Shown here piece by piece: positions 1-5,703 of a DNA stretch of 6,197 nucleotides. The notes beneath the pieces are model-generated. The model worked only from the letters and a program-made list of their open reading frames with translations. It had not been told where the DNA came from and searched no databases. The translations under genes were made by a program, and so were the position numbers. The stretch spans positions 1-6,197 of the forward strand of contig CALAUZ010000322.1 of assembly GCA_937892105.1 (NCBI GenBank), written 5' to 3'. The stretch comes from an uncultured Fretibacterium sp. GTDB lineage: Bacteria; Synergistota; Synergistia; Synergistales; Aminobacteriaceae. Numbering within the stretch: position 1 is the first letter of the stretch; each line of letters begins with the position of its first letter.

Positions 1-5
1 TCCTC

Positions 6-158
6 TTACACAGTTCATTGTACAGTCTCTCTCATACACACTTTACTTGACAGACCCTCAAGCAAATCATTGCTTATCTTGAGTTTTTACTGGCTGTCTT
101 CTTTCATCGTGCTAACATCCTGTACTTTTCCTTTTTACACACTTCATTGTACAGTCTC
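6..158. repeat. Pair of 24-bp direct repeats flanking a 105-bp segment
   Basis: Positions 6-29 and 135-158 are the same 24-bp sequence with one difference (G13 versus C142); the shared core reads TTCATTGTACAGTCTC and contains the palindrome TGTACA. The copies are 129 bp apart. The right copy runs into the stop codon (157-159, complement) of the minus-strand Rpn reading frame, so it marks the place where that frame ends. No terminal inverted repeats or transposase frame lie between the copies. They may be remnants of a small repeated element or of a local duplication; the function is unknown. Confidence 0.7.
57..88 (+). terminator. Weak candidate Rho-independent terminator
   Basis: CTCAAG (57-62) pairs with CTTGAG (78-83) and is followed directly by five T residues (84-88). 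A competing inner stem, AAGCAA (60-65) with TTGCTT (70-75), is also possible. The orientation would end a plus-strand transcript entering from the left, but no gene is visible there inside the window. The stem is short and AT-rich, so this could be chance. Confidence 0.3.
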
Positions 159-767
159 AACTGATGCCTTCTTCGCTACCTTCCTCTTGTCCCTCTTCCA
201 TGTATTCTTCTCTGAGGTATTCCCTCTCTTTTTTCTCATCATATTCTGTGAGAAACATTCCTTTCACCTCCGCTTTATGTGCCAGCAAAAATTTCTTTAG
301 TGTAAAATCCTCCGACATATTGGCAATCGCAATATCCACTGCCCTCTCCAAGCTGCCCATAGTATTCTGGTTTGTCCTAACAGCCTCGACAAACCACGCA
401 TATTCCCATATTCCATTATGGGGTTGCAAGCCTCCATTAAAGCCCTGTTCCTGCCGTAATTGATGTTCAACATTCTGACTCTGACTTCAATATCCCCGTC
501 ATCAGAATCATACGCATCGCTCAGCTTCAATACCCTCTCTTCGGGCTGGTCATCAGTACCGTTGTAGAAGCATATGCACTTTGGCTTCGGAAGCCTTTGA
601 AGTTTGCTACTGAACCTGCGGAATTTGCCGCTGGTAACATACTTCTCGCAAACATGCGCGGCATATATGAATAACCGTATTGGCAGATTAGGATTAAAAC
701 TTGACTGATGCTCCCAGAAACCCATCGTCATCGCACACAATATGATGAATGATACATCGTTTTTCAT
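157..767 (-). pseudogene. Rpn-family nuclease / putative transposase, 5'-truncated and frameshifted
   Basis: Read on the minus strand, this encodes the central and C-terminal part of an Rpn-family (recombination-promoting nuclease, PD-(D/E)XK superfamily) protein. The first part contains KNDVSF, then EHQSSFNPNLPIR (a hallmark of the catalytic region), then FYNGT, LKLSDAY and MLNINYGRN. The frame then breaks, and the rest continues in another frame as EYAWFVEAVRTNQ, KKFLLAHKAEV and LTEYDEKKEREYL, ending in a Glu/Gly-rich tail. The break coincides with a perfect tandem 8-bp duplication, CATATTCC at 399-406 and 407-414. Removing one copy joins the halves into about 200 residues reading MEYAWFVE. 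The N-terminal part of the family, roughly the first 50-70 residues, is absent; an in-frame stop lies two codons upstream of the ATG at 767-765. The gene is therefore almost certainly inactive. Rpn genes are often multicopy and decayed in gut anaerobes. The family call is by recognised motifs, not by a search. Confidence 0.82.
399..414. repeat. 8-bp tandem duplication that breaks the Rpn frame
   Basis: CATATTCC occurs twice in direct succession (399-406 and 407-414). On the minus strand the duplicated unit is GGAATATG. The extra 8 bases shift the frame by two. Deleting one unit restores an uninterrupted reading frame with the expected family sequence across the junction, which points to replication slippage as the inactivating event. 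Confidence 0.85.
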
Positions 768-781
768 GCCCCATCAGTTTC

Positions 782-909
782 ACGAACGAGCGAGTAGCTT
801 CTGACATGCTGAGTGAGAATTTCCCATTTCGGTGATTGAGAGGATAAGCCAGCTCTCTGAAGACGCAATCAGGGCAATCACTGAACGTCTCGGAATATCC
901 GTAGCTTAG
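782..909 (+). pseudogene. Probable C-terminal remnant of a second Rpn-family gene
   Basis: Two adjacent plus-strand frames together give a peptide resembling the helical tail of Rpn-family proteins. Positions 782-829 read TNERVASDMLSENFPF, and positions 829-906 continue, one frame over, as SVIERISQLSEDAIRAITER followed by LGISVA and a TAG stop at 907-909. Restoring one base in the T run near 827-829 would fuse them. No start codon or nuclease portion precedes the fragment; it begins where the minus-strand Rpn remnant ends (767), in the opposite orientation. The tail is the portion that the minus-strand remnant appears to lack after its Glu/Gly-rich stretch, so it may come from a second copy or from a rearrangement of one locus. 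The call rests on a short, low-information stretch, so it is moderate only. Confidence 0.5.
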
Positions 910-1027
910 TCCGAAAAATTATCACTCTGGTGAAACACTGCCGGAGGGAATATTTATACTCTGCTTCCCTTAGTCCCCAACAATAAGTTTTCCCATACGC
1001 AAAATATCTGAAACCATACCCTACAGC
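910..1027. other. Non-coding gap between Rpn remnants and the fab promoter
   Basis: No reading frame, RNA gene or strong motif is seen here. The only structure noticed is a 6-bp inverted repeat, AGGGAA (945-950) with TTCCCT (965-970), around a 14-nt loop. It is not followed by a T run and is not called as a terminator. Confidence 0.5.
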
Positions 1028-1056
1028 TTGACGAGGAAATACACTGCAAATATACT
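1028..1056 (+). promoter_or_regulatory. Sigma-70-type promoter of the fapR-fab operon
   Basis: The -35 box TTGACG (1028-1033) and the -10 box TATACT (1051-1056) are separated by exactly 17 bp, each one mismatch from consensus. Transcription would start near 1062-1064. That gives a leader of about 32 nt before the GTG at 1095, but only about 14 nt before the GTG at 1077, which supports the later start for fapR. No comparable promoter is seen between the downstream genes. Confidence 0.78.
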
Positions 1057-1079
1057 TTTACAAAATTTTAATTGCAGTG
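1042..1079. promoter_or_regulatory. Imperfect 38-bp dyad over the -10 box and start site; candidate FapR operator
   Basis: CACTGCAA (1042-1049) and TTGCAGTG (1072-1079) form a perfect 8-bp inverted repeat. Comparing the two 19-bp half-sites base by base gives 15 of 19 matches, including an inner TTTT/AAAA block. The centre, between 1060 and 1061, lies at the predicted transcription start, and the left arm abuts the -10 box, so a bound dimer would block RNA polymerase. FapR of Bacillus autoregulates from a palindromic site in its own promoter. The Bacillus core sequence TTAGTACCTA is not present here, so assignment to FapR is inference from position and symmetry. Confidence 0.5.
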
Positions 1080-1094
1080 AGGTATTATTATCAG

Positions 1095-1670
1095 GTGCTA
1101 AAAAACAAGCCCGCAAGAAAATTACGACAAGACAGGCTCTCGAAGATAATAGCCGAAAATCCCTTGATTACGGACAACGAATTAGCTTCCCGGCTTAATG
1201 TCAGCGTTTCAACAGTGAGACTTGACCGCACCCTGATGGGAGTTCCTGAGCTTCGCGAACGCATACGAGCAATGGCTCAGGACGCAATGAGCAGGCTGCA
1301 ATCCCTCAGTCCCGGAGAAGTCATTGGCGACCTACTAGAACTTGAGCCGGACAAATGGGCACTCTCTGTCCTCCGTACCGCTAAGGATATGGCGTTCAGG
1401 TTCACAGACATAGTAAGCGATAATTACGTCTATGCTCAGGCTGGTTCCATCGCTGTTGCCGTAATCAATGCCGCAAAGGTCATAATCGGTTCAATGCGCG
1501 GAGAATACAAGGGTCATGCCCACATTGGCGACATATTAATCGCAAGGGCAAAAGTAGGCGTAAATCATGAGGGCAAAAAAATAGTCAGCGTTCGCACAAG
1601 AGCCGGAGACAAAGAAATATTCGTTGGAAGGTTCATTGTTGAAATACTCGAACAGGAGGCAGGTGAATAA
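1095..1670 (+). CDS. fapR: FapR-like transcriptional repressor of fatty acid and phospholipid synthesis
   Basis: Predicted 191-residue repressor, close to the roughly 188 residues of Bacillus FapR. An N-terminal winged helix-turn-helix (about residues 20-45, ITDNELASRLNVSVSTVRLD) matches the FapR DNA-binding region. It is followed by the PELRERIRAMA linker helix (51-61) and a hot-dog-fold effector domain (about 75-185, with YAQAGSIAVAVIN at 113-125 and FVGRFIVEIL near the end). In the known family, malonyl-CoA or malonyl-ACP binds the hot-dog domain and releases DNA. The frame is open from GTG 1077, but GTG 1095 is preferred: the resulting N-terminus fits the family, GAGGT (1079-1083) lies upstream as a somewhat distant ribosome site, and 1077 has no ribosome site. 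The residues aligned with the malonate-contacting Arg and Asn of Staphylococcus FapR appear to be Ser108 and Gly117, so effector recognition may differ. First gene of the operon, probably autoregulated. Confidence 0.88.
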   Translation: MLKNKPARKLRQDRLSKIIAENPLITDNELASRLNVSVSTVRLDRTLMGVPELRERIRAMAQDAMSRLQSLSPGEVIGDLLELEPDKWALSVLRTAKDMAFRFTDIVSDNYVYAQAGSIAVAVINAAKVIIGSMRGEYKGHAHIGDILIARAKVGVNHEGKKIVSVRTRAGDKEIFVGRFIVEILEQEAGE

Positions 1671-1671
1671 A

Positions 1672-2658
1672 TTGGGCGGAAGAATAACAATAGCACTTGA
1701 CGCTATGGGAGGAGATAACGCTCCAGGCGAAATTTGCAGGGGAGCATCAGAAGCCTGCAAAAAATACGAAGACATAGAGATTATCCTCACAGGAGACACT
1801 GAACGCATAAAATCCTGTCTTGAGCCTCACCCAAGAATACACGTCGAACACGCAGCGGAAATCATCGACCCAGATGAACACCCCGCAAACGCCATTCGCA
1901 AAAAGAAAGACTCAAGTCTCCGTGTCGCTATGGAGATGGTAAGGCGGGGAGACGCACAGGGCTGCATAAGTGCCGGAAGTACAGGGGCAATCGTTGCAGG
2001 CGGAGTTCTTGTTGTCGGACGCATTGAGGGTATTGACCGCCCTGCTTTGGGAATACCTGTCCCGTCAGTAGAGAAGCCGTCATTCATGCTCGATGTCGGC
2101 GCAACGGTAAGGTGCAAGCCTGAAAACTTGTTGCAGTTCGCGTTGATGGGCAGTGTATATTCCCGCAAAATAATGAGTGTCTCTGACCCTGAAGTCAAAT
2201 TGCTCTCAAACGGAAGCGAGGATATTAAGGGTGATGATACCGTACTTTCAGCCAGAGAGTTAATCAGCGGAAAAAGTACCCTTAATTTCGGCGGCTACAT
2301 CGAAGGTAATGAAGTAGTCTTCGGGAAAGCTGATGTTATAGTTTGCGATGGCTTCAACGGTAATATTGCACTCAAACTCGCTGAGGGAATTATGCAGGGC
2401 TTGAAGTCATTGCTGACTGACGAGGTTAAAGGCTCATTTACGGCAAAGGCAGGTCTGTTATTGCTGTCCCCTGTGGTGAAGAAGCTGTGGTCTCGCTTCA
2501 ATTACGAGAAATACGGCGGTACCCCGCTGCTTGGCGTTAAAGGCGCAGTCCTCAAGGCACACGGACGCTCAAAATCTCCTGCCATAGTAAGCGCAATATC
2601 AGCGGCAAGAAAATTCATCGCTGAGGACGGAACAGCACAGATAAACCGTGAAATATAA
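1672..2658 (+). CDS. plsX: Phosphate acyltransferase PlsX (acyl-ACP:phosphate transacylase)
   Basis: Transfers the acyl chain from acyl-ACP to inorganic phosphate, giving acyl-phosphate for the PlsY step of phosphatidic acid synthesis; a peripheral membrane enzyme in known bacteria. The sequence has the family hallmarks in order: ALDAMGGDNAP at residues 8-18, ISAGSTGAIVAGG near 100, RIEGIDRPALG, MLDVGATVRCKPENLLQFA, then GKADVIVCDGFNGNIALKL and GGTPLLGVKGAVLKAHG near the C-terminus. Start choice: the open frame extends to TTG 1624, inside fapR, but family proteins begin just before the DAMGGD motif. TTG 1672 gives 328 residues, close to the usual length of about 330, with AGGTGA (1661-1666) five bases upstream and AGGAGG (1654-1659) before that. 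GTG 1663, overlapping the fapR stop, is the alternative. Coupled translation with fapR is likely. Confidence 0.96.
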   Translation: MGGRITIALDAMGGDNAPGEICRGASEACKKYEDIEIILTGDTERIKSCLEPHPRIHVEHAAEIIDPDEHPANAIRKKKDSSLRVAMEMVRRGDAQGCISAGSTGAIVAGGVLVVGRIEGIDRPALGIPVPSVEKPSFMLDVGATVRCKPENLLQFALMGSVYSRKIMSVSDPEVKLLSNGSEDIKGDDTVLSARELISGKSTLNFGGYIEGNEVVFGKADVIVCDGFNGNIALKLAEGIMQGLKSLLTDEVKGSFTAKAGLLLLSPVVKKLWSRFNYEKYGGTPLLGVKGAVLKAHGRSKSPAIVSAISAARKFIAEDGTAQINREI

Positions 2659-2670
2659 AGAGGTGAAAAA

Positions 2671-3630
2671 ATGTTACTGAGAGAAGATAACCGCATATGC
2701 AAGTTATTAGGTACGGAATATCCAATAATACAGGGAGGAATGGCATGGGTTGCAAACGCTGAATTAGCCTCAGCCGTAAGCAATGCCGGAGGTTTAGGAA
2801 TAATAGCCGCCGCCAATACACCGCCTGAAATTCTCGAACAGGAAATACTGAAGGCCAAATCCCTTCTCAAACCTGGAAAACCTTTCGGGCTTAATATTAT
2901 GCTCATGTCCCCGACAGCAGAAAGTGCGCTTGAAGTTGCAGTGAAGCACAAAGTTCCCGTAGTAACAACAGGAGCAGGAAGTCCAGGAAAATTCCTCGAA
3001 CGCCTGAAGCCATTAGGGACAATCGTAATTCCCGTTGTAGCTTCTGTTACACAGGCCAGAAGGGTCGAGAAGCAGGGTGCTGACGCTGTAATCGCTGAAG
3101 GCATGGAAGCTGGCGGACATATTGGCGAACTCACAACTATGGTGCTTACCCCCCAGATTTCGCAGGCCGTCAAGATACCTGTCGTATGTGCAGGCGGCAT
3201 TGCTGACGGAAGGGGAGTTGTTGCTGCGTTTGCTTTGGGTGCTGAAGGCGTGCAGGTTGGTACGCGTTTTATATGCTGCGATGAATGCACTGTTCACCCC
3301 AACTACAAGAAGGCAGTCGTTGACGCAAGGGACAGAAGTACAGCCATCACTGGACAGAGTTTAGGCCACCCCGTAAGATGTCTGCGCAATAAGCTGACGG
3401 CAGAATTTGAGCGTCTTGAAGCTGAACGCGCACCGGCTTCGGAGATTGAGGCACTTGGTACAGGCAAGTTAAGGGCGGCAGTTGTTGACGGCGATACCGA
3501 CTGGGGGTCTCTGATGTCAGGACAGAGCGCGGCGATGGTCAACGATATTCTTCCGGCAAAAACGATTATAGAGAATATGTTTAGTGATGCTGAGAGGATT
3601 TTGCAGAATATAGGCAGGGTGAAAGAATGA
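2671..3630 (+). CDS. fabK: Enoyl-[acyl-carrier-protein] reductase II (FabK, FMN-dependent)
   Basis: Predicted 319-residue TIM-barrel flavoprotein of the FabK / nitronate monooxygenase superfamily. In FabK it reduces the trans-2-enoyl-ACP double bond, the last step of each elongation cycle. Visible motifs are PIIQGGMAWVANAELA (residues 18-33), SNAGGLGIIAA (37-47), GLNIMLMSP (73-81), EGMEAGGHIGE (143-153; His150 corresponds to the conserved active-site His of pneumococcal FabK), and the phosphate-binding stretches AGGIADGRG (174-182) and GAEGVQVGTRF (190-200). Length matches FabK (about 320). The superfamily also contains nitronate monooxygenases, and automatic pipelines often mislabel it; the position between plsX and fabD argues for the fatty acid role. 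AGAGGTGA (2659-2666) is the ribosome site. The stop overlaps the fabD start by four bases. No fabI is present in the window. Confidence 0.93.
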   Translation: MLLREDNRICKLLGTEYPIIQGGMAWVANAELASAVSNAGGLGIIAAANTPPEILEQEILKAKSLLKPGKPFGLNIMLMSPTAESALEVAVKHKVPVVTTGAGSPGKFLERLKPLGTIVIPVVASVTQARRVEKQGADAVIAEGMEAGGHIGELTTMVLTPQISQAVKIPVVCAGGIADGRGVVAAFALGAEGVQVGTRFICCDECTVHPNYKKAVVDARDRSTAITGQSLGHPVRCLRNKLTAEFERLEAERAPASEIEALGTGKLRAAVVDGDTDWGSLMSGQSAAMVNDILPAKTIIENMFSDAERILQNIGRVKE

Positions 3631-4577
3631 GTTACGCATTAGTTTTTCCTGGACAAGGCTCGCAGTCTGTAGGAATGGGACGCGAAATTTACGAGGCTTT
3701 CCCCTGCGCAAAAGATGTTTTTGACGAGGCAGATGACGCATTATCATCACACCTTTCACGCTTAATCTTTGAGGGGCCTGAAGGCGAACTCACACTCACT
3801 AAGAACGCACAGCCCGCAATTATGACGGTCAGCATTGCCGCATTGAGGGTACTGTCTGAGGCAATGGGTGCGGAAATTAATCCCGTATGTATGGCTGGAC
3901 ACAGCTTGGGCGAATACACGGCATTGTGCGCGTCAGGCGTAATCTCATTCAGGGACGCAGTAAACCTCGTTCACAAACGCGGTGGGTTCATGCAGGAAGC
4001 TGTACCCGAAGGTATGGGAGGAATGGCCGCTCTCATAGGTGCAAGCCATGAGGACGCGGAGAAGCTGTGCGAGAGTGCCGCCCCTGATGGCGAAGTAAGC
4101 CCGGCAAACTTCAACTGTCCAGGCCAGGTCGTAATCTCTGGAATGAGTGAGTACATCGACAACGCAATCTCAAACGCAAAAACTTTCGGGATAAAACGTG
4201 CCGTTAAGCTGAGTGTCAGTGCGCCTTTCCACAGCCGTTACATGAAGCCTGCCGCAGAAAAATTGCGCGCAGAGTTCGCAAAAATTTCGTGGAATGAGGC
4301 AAAGTGTGATATCATCGCAAATGTCAGCGCAAAGCCCGTGAAATCTCCGGCAGAAATTCAGGACAGTCTTTACGCTCAGACGTTCAGCCCTGTTCTGTGG
4401 GAAAACTCGGTTGCATACATGGCCGATACTCTTGGGATTAACGCGTATTACGAGCTTGGGCCTGGTGAGGTACTTTCGGGTCTCATAAAGAAGTGCAGGA
4501 AGGGTTTTTCACCGGATTTATTCTCTGCCTGCACACCTGAGAAGCTCGAAACATTACGGACGAAAATGGAGGCATAA
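3627..4577 (+). CDS. fabD: Malonyl-CoA:ACP transacylase FabD
   Basis: Moves the malonyl group from CoA to the phosphopantetheine of ACP, supplying the extender for chain elongation in the cytosol. The 316-residue product has the N-terminal FPGQGSQ (7-13), the nucleophile elbow GHSLGEYTAL (91-100, Ser93), Arg118 in HKRGGFMQ, which binds the malonyl carboxylate, and His202 in SAPFHSRYM. These match the catalytic Ser92, Arg117 and His201 of E. coli FabD within one position, and the length matches too (about 309). The ATG overlaps the fabK stop (ATGA, 3627-3630), indicating translational coupling; a GGGTGA at 3617-3622 serves as ribosome site. Nothing appears missing or truncated. Confidence 0.97.
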   Translation: MSYALVFPGQGSQSVGMGREIYEAFPCAKDVFDEADDALSSHLSRLIFEGPEGELTLTKNAQPAIMTVSIAALRVLSEAMGAEINPVCMAGHSLGEYTALCASGVISFRDAVNLVHKRGGFMQEAVPEGMGGMAALIGASHEDAEKLCESAAPDGEVSPANFNCPGQVVISGMSEYIDNAISNAKTFGIKRAVKLSVSAPFHSRYMKPAAEKLRAEFAKISWNEAKCDIIANVSAKPVKSPAEIQDSLYAQTFSPVLWENSVAYMADTLGINAYYELGPGEVLSGLIKKCRKGFSPDLFSACTPEKLETLRTKMEA

Positions 4578-4580
4578 ATT

Positions 4581-5315
4581 ATGCTTGCACTCGTTACAGG
4601 AGCCGCAAAAGGCATTGGAAGGGCAATAACGCTTGAACTTGCGCGTAACGGTTTTGACGTTGCCGTAAACTATAATCACAGCGAGGAGGCCGCAAAGTCT
4701 CTCAGAGATGAGGCAGAAGGTCTCGGAGTTAAGGCAGAAATTTTCCGTGCTGATGTCAGCGTTCAGGAGGAAGCAGCGAAAATGTTTGCCGACATAAAAG
4801 CGTCAATGGGGCAGACCGTCAGTGTCCTCGTGAACAATGCAGGGATTACCCGTGATACACTGTTAATGCGAATGAAGCCCGAAGACTGGCTGGCCGTCAT
4901 AAACACGAACCTTAACGCGGCATTCTATTGCACACAGCTTGCAGTTAAGGACATGGCAAAGGCACGTTACGGAAGGATAATCAGCATATCTTCAGTTGTT
5001 GGGCTTATTGGTAACGCAGGCCAGTGCAACTATTCCGCATCGAAGGCCGGGATAATAGGTTTCACGAAGTCCGTAGCAAGGGAGTATGCCGGCAGGGGCA
5101 TAACAGCAAACGCGGTTGCGCCGGGTTTTATTGATACAGGAATGACTGATATACTAAAGCCTGAAGTCAAGGAAGCAATACTCAGGACTATACCCGTTGC
5201 AAGAATTGGGAAGCCTGAAGAAGTTGCAAAAGCAGTGTCATTCTTTGCAAGAGAGGAAAGCTCATACATCACTGGACAGGTTCTGGCAGTTGACGGTGGA
5301 ATGACAATGGTTTAA
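4581..5315 (+). CDS. fabG: 3-oxoacyl-[acyl-carrier-protein] reductase FabG
   Basis: NADPH-dependent short-chain dehydrogenase that reduces beta-ketoacyl-ACP to beta-hydroxyacyl-ACP. The 244-residue product equals the length of E. coli FabG. Visible elements are the cofactor-binding TGAAKGIG (6-13), the DV pair at 58-59, NNAG (85-88), Asn110 in INTNL, Ser138 in ISISSVVG, and Tyr151 with Lys155 in YSASK. The catalytic residues fall at the same numbers as in the E. coli enzyme. PGFIDTGMT (181-189) and the C-terminal AVDGGMTMV complete the family pattern. The fabD stop lies 3 nt upstream of the ATG; TGGAGG (4567-4572), inside the fabD end, is the ribosome site. Other SDR enzymes share the fold, but the placement between fabD and acpP makes the assignment firm. 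Confidence 0.97.
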   Translation: MLALVTGAAKGIGRAITLELARNGFDVAVNYNHSEEAAKSLRDEAEGLGVKAEIFRADVSVQEEAAKMFADIKASMGQTVSVLVNNAGITRDTLLMRMKPEDWLAVINTNLNAAFYCTQLAVKDMAKARYGRIISISSVVGLIGNAGQCNYSASKAGIIGFTKSVAREYAGRGITANAVAPGFIDTGMTDILKPEVKEAILRTIPVARIGKPEEVAKAVSFFAREESSYITGQVLAVDGGMTMV

Positions 5316-5335
5316 TGTATAAGCAATAAGAATTA

Positions 5336-5353
5336 CCCCATGAGGGGAGGTGA
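5336..5353 (+). promoter_or_regulatory. Strong acpP ribosome binding site inside a small hairpin
   Basis: GGGGAGGTGA (5344-5353) is a near-complete match to the anti-Shine-Dalgarno sequence, six bases before the acpP ATG. Its first four G residues can pair with CCCC (5336-5339) around an ATGA tetraloop, so the initiation signal can be partly folded. The ribosome site itself is certain in character; whether the four-pair hairpin matters in vivo is inference. Confidence 0.6.
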
Positions 5354-5359
5354 AACAAC

Positions 5360-5611
5360 ATGACGAAAGAAGAAGTTGTAAAGAAACTCAAGGCTATAGT
5401 GTCAGACCGCTTAGACGTTGAGGAAGACCAGGTAACGCCCGAAAAATCATTCGTGGAGGATCTTGGTGCAGACTCGCTTGACATTGTTGAACTCATCATG
5501 GGAATCGAGGAAGAGTTCGACATAGAGATACCTGACGAGGACGCGGAGAAGCTCACGTCAGTAGGCGAGGCAATGAATTACACGCTTGGCAAAATCGGCG
5601 TGGAGGAGTAA
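5360..5611 (+). CDS. acpP: Acyl carrier protein
   Basis: Small acidic carrier that holds growing acyl chains on a 4'-phosphopantetheine arm and delivers them to each Fab enzyme and to PlsX. The 83-residue product has the invariant attachment motif GADSLD (36-41) with Ser39 as the modified residue, preceded by FVEDL and followed by the recognition helix [21 protein letters not shown] (43-63) typical of fatty acid ACPs. The four-helix layout and length match the usual 77-83 residues. It is separated from fabG by 44 nt and from fabF by 92 nt, longer than any other gap in the operon, and it has the strongest ribosome site in the window, consistent with ACP being needed in excess of the enzymes. 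Confidence 0.98.
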   Translation: MTKEEVVKKLKAIVSDRLDVEEDQVTPEKSFVEDLGADSLDIVELIMGIEEEFDIEIPDEDAEKLTSVGEAMNYTLGKIGVEE

Positions 5612-5638
5612 TCAGGCTTTCATTATTACAGGCCGTTC

Positions 5639-5676
5639 AACGGGGGAAGGACTGTTTATCGGTTCTGTCCCCTGTT
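5639..5676 (+). other. Long stem-loop in the acpP-fabF intergenic region
   Basis: AACGGGGGAAGGAC (5639-5652) can pair with GTTCTGTCCCCTGTT (5662-5676) around a nine-base loop, giving about 14 pairs with one bulged G (5667) and two G-U pairs. There is no clean T run after the stem, only TCATATATAT, so it is not a standard terminator. A role in partial termination, RNA processing or mRNA protection, which could raise acpP output over fabF, is possible but inferred. Confidence 0.5.
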
Positions 5677-5703
5677 TCATATATATCAGGAGCGTGAATT
5701 TAC

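Noticed and set aside
1..160. CRISPR array or composite transposon based on the two 24-bp repeats
   Set aside because: There are only two copies, no regular spacer length, no cas genes, and no transposase or terminal inverted repeats between them.
70..463. Plus-strand open frames at 70-300 and 164-463 with hydrophobic, Ser/Phe-rich translations
   Set aside because: They are mostly antisense to the Rpn pseudogene coding strand; their Ser/Phe-rich composition is what the reverse of Glu/Lys-rich codons gives, and they show no ribosome site or recognisable motif.
768..810. Minus-strand extension of the Rpn remnant upstream of 767 (frame containing SFVKLMGH)
   Set aside because: The MGH followed by one extra base and KNDV vaguely recalls the family, but the residues further upstream do not match an Rpn N-terminus, and the plus-strand reading of the same bases fits an Rpn tail better.
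945..970. AGGGAA / TTCCCT inverted repeat as a terminator or operator
   Set aside because: Only six pairs with a 14-nt loop, no T run, and no relation to a promoter; it could easily occur by chance.
2502..3290. Long minus-strand open frame inside plsX/fabK
   Set aside because: It is the shadow of strongly conserved plus-strand genes and has no recognisable family features of its own.
5290..5318. Internal promoter before acpP (TTGACG at 5290, TAATGT at 5313)
   Set aside because: The -35-like box is formed by the conserved fabG codons for VDGG, and the -10 candidate matches consensus at only about half its positions.
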